From: Denitromonas halophila
GTDB taxonomy: Bacteria > Pseudomonadota > Gammaproteobacteria > Burkholderiales > Rhodocyclaceae
Assembly (NCBI RefSeq): GCF_007625155.1
Contig: NZ_VMNK01000015.1
Location: forward strand, 62,001-126,000
DNA: 64,000 bases
Direction of reading: 5' to 3'
Shown piece after piece: positions 59,542 to 64,000 of this stretch (position 1 is its first letter; each line of letters begins with the position of its first letter). Both the position numbers and the translations under genes were made by a program. The notes beneath the pieces were generated by a model. It was not told the origin of the DNA and did no database searches. It worked only from the letters and a program-made list of their open reading frames with translations.

Positions 59542-60906
59542 GTGTCTAGTCTTCGCCGTCGACTGCTTCGCGCCTTGCTCTTGCCGGGTGTGGTTACGTT
59601 GATGGGCGGTGTGCTGGCGCACCGCACGGCGATCGACGTCATCGGCGCGGCTTATGACGCGAGCCTGTTGAATCTGGCCGATGGTGTGGCCGAGCGTATC
59701 CGGGGCGGCGAGCAGCGGTTGCGGATGGATATCGCCGACGGCGGGGTGGCGTTGTTGCGCTCCGATACGGTGGATACCATTTTCTATCGCGTGCGGGATG
59801 ATGACGGCACGCTGGTTGCCGGAGAAGGCGATTTGCCCCCGGCCGATGCGATCAGCGTTGACGCACCGCCCGACTACTACGACACCGTCTATCGCGGCCA
59901 GGCCATTCGCGGCGTGCGCTTGCATCGGACGGTCGACGGCCGTGGCTTCTATGTCACTGTGGCTGAAACGCTGGGCAAGCGGCAGGCCGCACTTGAGCGG
60001 CTGCTGCTGGGCTTTGTTGCGGCGATCGCTGGCTTGGTGGTGGCGGGGGCGGCGATCGTGCGCATTGCCATCCCGTCAGGCTTGTCGCCGCTGGCCGGTC
60101 TGAGTGCTCGTCTTGCCGAACGAGATGGGAACGACTTAAGTTTGATTGATCCGGCCAGCGTGCCGCTTGAACTACGCACTTTGGTCGACGCACTTAATCA
60201 TTTGCTGGGGCGTGTGGCCTCGGCACAGGCACAGCAGCGAGGCTTTCTGCAAGACGCCGCGCATCAGCTGCGCACGCCATTGGCCAATTTGCAGATGCAG
60301 GTTGAGTTGCTGGGGGCTGCGCCGGGGCCGCAACAACTCGATCATGTGACCCGTGCGACCGTGCGGGTGACGCGCCTGGCGAATCAACTGCTCGCACTGG
60401 CGCGCGCCGAGGCGGGTGAGCGATTGATTCTTGACGCCGCGCCAGTCGACCTCGCGCTCTTGATTGATGACATGCTGGACGACTGGTTGGCGCAGGCCGA
60501 CCGCAAGCAGATTGATCTTGGTGTGCATCGTCAGTCGGCCAGGGTGGCGGGTGACGGAACGTTGCTTCGGGAGTTGATGGCCAATCTGGTGGACAACGCC
60601 CTTAAATACGCGCCGATCGGCGGTCGCGTCAGCCTGCATTGCGCGACGCATGACGGTGACGTGCTGCTGAGTGTCGAGGACGATGGACCGGGGATCGCGG
60701 CGCAAGAGCGCGAGCGCGTGTTCACCCGCTTCTATCGCACGCCGGGCAGTGCCGGTAGCGGGGTGGGGCTGGGCCTGGCGATTGTTCAGGAGATTGTGCG
60801 CGCCCACCACGGGCGGCTTGAGCTTGAAACGCCTGCGTCGGGGGCGGGGTTGCGGGTTCGGGTCAGCTTGCCGGCGGCGCAGCCCGACGGGGGGGCAGAG
60901 CGCTAG
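59542..60906 (+). CDS. TctE-type membrane sensor histidine kinase
   Basis: The protein is 454 residues with a GTG start and GAGGA upstream. Two membrane helices (about 12-28 and 155-177) enclose a periplasmic sensor domain typical of 2CSK_N kinases (AYDASLLNLADGVAERI, VDTIFYRVRDDDG). The kinase core has QDAAHQLRTPLANLQ, N-box NLVDNALKYAP, DDGPGIAAQERERVF and GVGLGLAIVQEIV. It forms a two-component system with the regulator upstream. TctE-like sensors often respond to carboxylates. The stop TAG overlaps the stop of the convergent gene. Confidence 0.92.
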   Translation: MSSLRRRLLRALLLPGVVTLMGGVLAHRTAIDVIGAAYDASLLNLADGVAERIRGGEQRLRMDIADGGVALLRSDTVDTIFYRVRDDDGTLVAGEGDLPPADAISVDAPPDYYDTVYRGQAIRGVRLHRTVDGRGFYVTVAETLGKRQAALERLLLGFVAAIAGLVVAGAAIVRIAIPSGLSPLAGLSARLAERDGNDLSLIDPASVPLELRTLVDALNHLLGRVASAQAQQRGFLQDAAHQLRTPLANLQMQVELLGAAPGPQQLDHVTRATVRVTRLANQLLALARAEAGERLILDAAPVDLALLIDDMLDDWLAQADRKQIDLGVHRQSARVAGDGTLLRELMANLVDNALKYAPIGGRVSLHCATHDGDVLLSVEDDGPGIAAQERERVFTRFYRTPGSAGSGVGLGLAIVQEIVRAHHGRLELETPASGAGLRVRVSLPAAQPDGGAER

Positions 60907-63365
60907 GTGTTCGCCGCCCGCGACGCCGTTGCATACCCGCGCGTCAGGGTGTCGGCACAGACCGCCTTGCTGAAGTGAAAACCCTGGCCGCGCTGGCAAC
61001 CTTCGGCCAGCAAAAAGGCGGCTTGATCCGGTGTTTCCACGCCTTCGGCGATGACATCGAGCGACAGGCTCTTGGCCAGCGCGATGATGGCCCGGGTGAT
61101 GGCCGCGTCGTCACGATCGTTGGGGATGTCGCGGACGAACGACTGGTCAATCTTGAGCCGTGTGACCGGCAGGCGCTTGAGGTAAGACAGTGACGAATAG
61201 CCGGTGCCGAAATCGTCGATGGCGATCCCGATGCCGAGCTCGCGCAGCTCGTTCAGGCGCGGTATGGCTTCGGCGGCCTGCTGCATGATGAAGCCTTCGG
61301 TGACTTCCAGTTCGAGCATCTCGGCTGGGAGTCCGGTGGCGGCGAGGGTGTCGCGGGTCAGGGCGACGAGGTCGCCTCGGCGCAGCTGTGAGGCGGCGAT
61401 ATTGACACCGATCCGGCCAAACGCCAGCCCGTCGTTTCGCCAATCGCTGGCTTGCCGGCATGCCGCTTCGAGAATCCAGCGACCGATGCGCGGCATCATG
61501 CCGCTTTCTTCGGCAATCGGGATGAAGGCCGATGGATAGAGCAGGCCTTTGTCGGGGTGGGCCCAGCGCACCAGAGCTTCGACGCCGGTGAGCTGGCCGG
61601 TGCGCAGGTCGACCTGCGGCTGGTAGTGCAGCAAGAACTGATCGAGATCCAGTGCTTTGTGCAGATCGTTTTCGAGGCGAACGCGCTCGGTGGCCTTGAG
61701 GGTCAGTTCCGGCGTGTAAAACGCAAAACCGAAACGTCCTTTGTCCTTGACCTGATACATCGCGGCATCGGCGTTGCGGATCAGTTCGGCGGCGTCGCCG
61801 CCGTCACGCGGGAACACGCTGATGCCAATACTGGCGGTGACAAACTGCTCGCGCTGCTCGATGGCGAAGGGCTGATTGAGCGCGAGCTGAATTTTTTCGG
61901 CTACCAGCACAGCGCTGTGGGGCTCCTTGACCTCTTCGAGCAAGACCACAAATTCATCCCCGCCGAGCCGGGCGACGGTGTCGTCGAGCCGGACGCAGTC
62001 GCGCAGCCGGCTGGCCACCTGGCGAAGGAGTTCGTCGCCGAAGGGGTGCCCGTAGACATCATTGATGTTCTTGAAGCGATCGAGGTCGAGGAACAGTAGT
62101 GCCAGCGACACGCCACTGCGCGTGGCGTGCTCGATGGCGTGCTTGAGGCGCGCATTGAGCAGCATGCGGTTGGGCAGATCGGTGAGCGGGTCGTGGTGCG
62201 CCAGGTGCTCCAGCTTCTGGGCAGATTGCTTGACGCGGGTAATGTCCGAGAAGACGCCGGTGTAAAATACGGGCTGGCCGTCATCGTCATAAACGGTGCT
62301 GAGCGTCAGCCATTCGGGGTAGATCTCGCCGTTTTTGCGTCGATTCCACATTTCTCCGCGCCATTGTCCGCTCTCTTGCAAGCTGCGCCAGAGCGATTGA
62401 TAGAACTGGGGCGGATGCTGGCCTGAACGAAGGACGCTGCTGGATTTTCCGATGACTTCGTCGCGCTCGTAGCCGGTGATTTCGGTAAAGGCGCGGTTGA
62501 CCTCAATGATGTTTGCCGACAAGTCGGTAATCATCATCCCTTCCGCGCTGCTCTCGAACACCGCGGCGGCCTGGCGCAGGCGGTCGTCGGCCTGGCGTTG
62601 TTCGGTGATGTCTTCCTGAATGCCGACGAAGTGCGTGGTCGCGCCAGCGCTGCTCTTGACCGGCCAGATGCTCATCCGGTTCCAGAATGCGCTGCCGTTC
62701 TTGCGATAGTTGCGAACCACCGCCTGGCAGCCTTCGCCTTGCGACAGGGCGGTGTATATCTTGGCGATTTCAGGCTGTTCTCGGTCGTCGCCTTGCAGCA
62801 CCCGGCAGTTGCGCCCGAGCATTTCGTCGGCCCGGTAGCCGGTGATGGCTTCGAAGGCCGGGTTGAGATAGACCACGGGCATGTCGCCGTCGGCGCGGGT
62901 GATGACGACGCCGTTGGTGGCGGCCGATAGCGCACGATCGCGCAACTGGAGCTCGCGTTCGGCATGCTGCTGGGCGCGTCGCGTTGCGGCGGCGTCTACC
63001 GCCCGATGGATGGCGGGTACGAGCCGGGTGAGGTTGTCTTTGCTGACGAAGTCGGCCACCCCTGCGCGCAGCAGGTCAATGATGGTTTCTTCGCCGATGG
63101 TGCCCGAGATGATGATGATTGGCGTTTCAGGGTGGGCCTTTGCCAGCTGGCTGACCGTCAGGCGAACGTCGATGCCCGGCAGGTTGTAGTCGCTGAGGAC
63201 GATGTTCCAGTGTGCGTCGGCTTTGGCCAGAGCCTGGGCAAGCGCGGCGGGGGTGTCGACCCGGGTGCAATGGCAGGACAGCTGGCTGCGCGCCAGATGA
63301 CGGACAAGAAGCTGAAAGTCTTGTTCGTCATCTTCAATGACCAGAATTTGAAGCGCCTCCGTCAT
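60903..63365 (-). CDS. REC-PAS-PAS-GGDEF-EAL protein (cyclic di-GMP turnover)
   Basis: The protein is 820 residues. A receiver domain (about 5-120; VLSDYNLPG with phosphorylated Asp) is followed by two PAS domains (GVVITRADGDMPVVYLNPAF; GMMITDLSANIIEVNRAF), an intact GGDEF near 468 (RLGGDEFVVLL) and an intact EAL near 597 (EALVRWAHP), plus DDFGTGYSSLSYLKRLP. It can in principle make and break c-di-GMP; which dominates is unknown. The start at 63365 overlaps the upstream REC gene's TGA (ATGA). It is the end of a signalling operon. Confidence 0.93.
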   Translation of the reverse strand: MTEALQILVIEDDEQDFQLLVRHLARSQLSCHCTRVDTPAALAQALAKADAHWNIVLSDYNLPGIDVRLTVSQLAKAHPETPIIIISGTIGEETIIDLLRAGVADFVSKDNLTRLVPAIHRAVDAAATRRAQQHAERELQLRDRALSAATNGVVITRADGDMPVVYLNPAFEAITGYRADEMLGRNCRVLQGDDREQPEIAKIYTALSQGEGCQAVVRNYRKNGSAFWNRMSIWPVKSSAGATTHFVGIQEDITEQRQADDRLRQAAAVFESSAEGMMITDLSANIIEVNRAFTEITGYERDEVIGKSSSVLRSGQHPPQFYQSLWRSLQESGQWRGEMWNRRKNGEIYPEWLTLSTVYDDDGQPVFYTGVFSDITRVKQSAQKLEHLAHHDPLTDLPNRMLLNARLKHAIEHATRSGVSLALLFLDLDRFKNINDVYGHPFGDELLRQVASRLRDCVRLDDTVARLGGDEFVVLLEEVKEPHSAVLVAEKIQLALNQPFAIEQREQFVTASIGISVFPRDGGDAAELIRNADAAMYQVKDKGRFGFAFYTPELTLKATERVRLENDLHKALDLDQFLLHYQPQVDLRTGQLTGVEALVRWAHPDKGLLYPSAFIPIAEESGMMPRIGRWILEAACRQASDWRNDGLAFGRIGVNIAASQLRRGDLVALTRDTLAATGLPAEMLELEVTEGFIMQQAAEAIPRLNELRELGIGIAIDDFGTGYSSLSYLKRLPVTRLKIDQSFVRDIPNDRDDAAITRAIIALAKSLSLDVIAEGVETPDQAAFLLAEGCQRGQGFHFSKAVCADTLTRGYATASRAANT

Positions 63366-63805
63366 TCGGCGCTCTTGGGCGGTTCGTTGAGTAGCATCCA
63401 GTAAAGGCCGAGCTGGGCGACCGCCTCGGTGAATTCTCCGGGATCGAGCGGCTTGCGCACATAGCTGTTGGCGCCCAGGTCGTAGCTGCGCAGGATGTCT
63501 TGCTCTTCGTCGGAGGAGGTGAGCATGACGACCGGGATCTTGTCGGTGCGGGTGTCCTGGCGTAGCTGCTCGAGCACTTCCAGACCGCTGAGCTTGGGGA
63601 GGCGTATGTCGAGCAGCACCACGGCCGGGGCGTCGGCGGGACTGCGCTGGGCGTAGGTGTTGCGACAGAAGAGATAGTCGAGCGCTGCCGCGCCGTCGCC
63701 TACCACGTCGACTTCGTTGACCACGTTGATGCGCTTGAGCGCGCGCAGGGTCAGGCGCAGGTCTTGGGCGTCGTCTTCGACCAGCAGCAGTTTGCGGTGG
63801 TTCAT
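63362..63805 (-). CDS. Stand-alone response regulator (Rcp1-like receiver)
   Basis: The protein is 147 residues and is only a receiver: [13 protein letters not shown], the phosphorylated Asp in [13 protein letters not shown] and Lys in [11 protein letters not shown]. The extended [11 protein letters not shown] segment is characteristic of Rcp1-type phosphotransfer receivers paired with PAS or phytochrome kinases. It lies between a sensor kinase (upstream, 4-bp overlap) and the REC-PAS-GGDEF-EAL protein (4-bp overlap), so it may relay phosphate between them. Confidence 0.92.
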   Translation of the reverse strand: MNHRKLLLVEDDAQDLRLTLRALKRINVVNEVDVVGDGAAALDYLFCRNTYAQRSPADAPAVVLLDIRLPKLSGLEVLEQLRQDTRTDKIPVVMLTSSDEEQDILRSYDLGANSYVRKPLDPGEFTEAVAQLGLYWMLLNEPPKSAE

Positions 63806-64000
63806 TCCGTACTCCCTTCTTGCGGTCCCAGGCTGAACCGGAAACGGGCGCCTTCTCCTGGGCGCCCTTCGCCCTCAATCCAGCCGCCGTGGCGTCGTGT
63901 GATTCTTGCCACCGTCGCCAGCCCGATTCCGATACCTGGAAACTCGCTGGGATGGTGCAGGCGCTGGAATGGCTCGAACAGTTTGTTGGCAAAGGCCGGG
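63802..64000 (-). CDS. Sensor histidine kinase, C-terminal fragment (cut by right edge)
   Basis: The last 65 codons are visible: [18 protein letters not shown], then [18 protein letters not shown] and [10 protein letters not shown]. This is the G1-G2 end of a HATPase domain, similar to the CBS/PAS kinase at 47353-50439 (GTGVGLATVQRIVTRHGG). Its TGA overlaps the ATG of the Rcp1-like gene. The sensory part is beyond base 64000. Confidence 0.9.
   Translation of the reverse strand, partial: PAFANKLFEPFQRLHHPSEFPGIGIGLATVARITRRHGGWIEGEGRPGEGARFRFSLGPQEGSTE

Overview
The window is GC-rich, densely packed bacterial chromosome. It looks like a betaproteobacterium, most likely Rhodocyclales (Azoarcus/Thauera/Denitromonas-like). 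That placement is an inference from gene content and style: etfBA beside a TetR-controlled acyl-CoA block, a DUF4212/symporter acetate-type pair, a CoxE/MoxR-type system, a long-form Pst transporter and ppk/ppx. It was not checked by any search.

Region 1 (1-5641) is the right end of a small integrative element of P4/satellite type. Reading leftwards it carries a tyrosine integrase, a small protein with a basic N-terminus, an AlpA-like regulator, two unknown small proteins, a primase and an SF3-type helicase that runs off the left edge. The element ends in a duplicated 3' end of a tRNA-Pro-type gene, followed by what was probably the tRNA terminator.

Region 2 (5813-15955) holds a DUF3820 gene and then the most interesting part of the window. 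This is a tightly overlapping five-gene minus-strand operon: canonical TIR protein, divergent TIR-like protein, MoxR AAA+ ATPase, a 1492-residue membrane protein combining CoxE-like, vWA and WD40 propeller parts, and an 832-residue polytopic membrane protein. It looks like a membrane-anchored relative of the NTP-dependent MoxR/vWA conflict (immunity) systems, with TIR proteins as likely effectors. The arrangement suggests that a propeller outside the cytoplasmic membrane senses something and signals to cytosolic MoxR/TIR. A large class A PBP is transcribed divergently from it.

Region 3 (18977-30000) is phosphate biology: pstSCAB with a candidate Pho box, a split Aer-like receptor (separate PAS protein and membrane MCP), ppk with a three-unit Pho box, and divergent ppx. 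Directly after ppx come mlaE-mlaF-mlaD and a PqiC-like lipoprotein (lipid transport).

Region 4 (33348-41727) is fatty-acid oxidation: acyl-CoA synthetase, enoyl-CoA hydratase, TatD nuclease, TetR regulator, etfBA, a COG3235 membrane protein and acyl-CoA dehydrogenase. Four copies of an 18-bp CCATAC-N6-GTATGG-like operator lie at the hydratase and tetR/etfB promoters, which suggests one TetR regulon.

Region 5 (41852-47226) contains a divergent Fur-controlled pair (ferric-binding protein and DUF2325), an NlpC/P60 hydrolase, DUF2726, a DEDD exonuclease-like protein with altered catalytic residues, and a cNMP/CBS/DUF294 nucleotidyltransferase. Region 6 (47353-56446) has a CBS/PAS hybrid histidine kinase, the NAD(P)HX repair enzyme, and a compact operon folE - DUF1615 - HDAC-like - NYN/LOTUS - DUF429. 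Region 7 (56633-64000) has a DUF4212/SSS symporter pair with a two-component system downstream, and a separate signalling operon (partial kinase, REC, REC-PAS-GGDEF-EAL) running in from the right edge.
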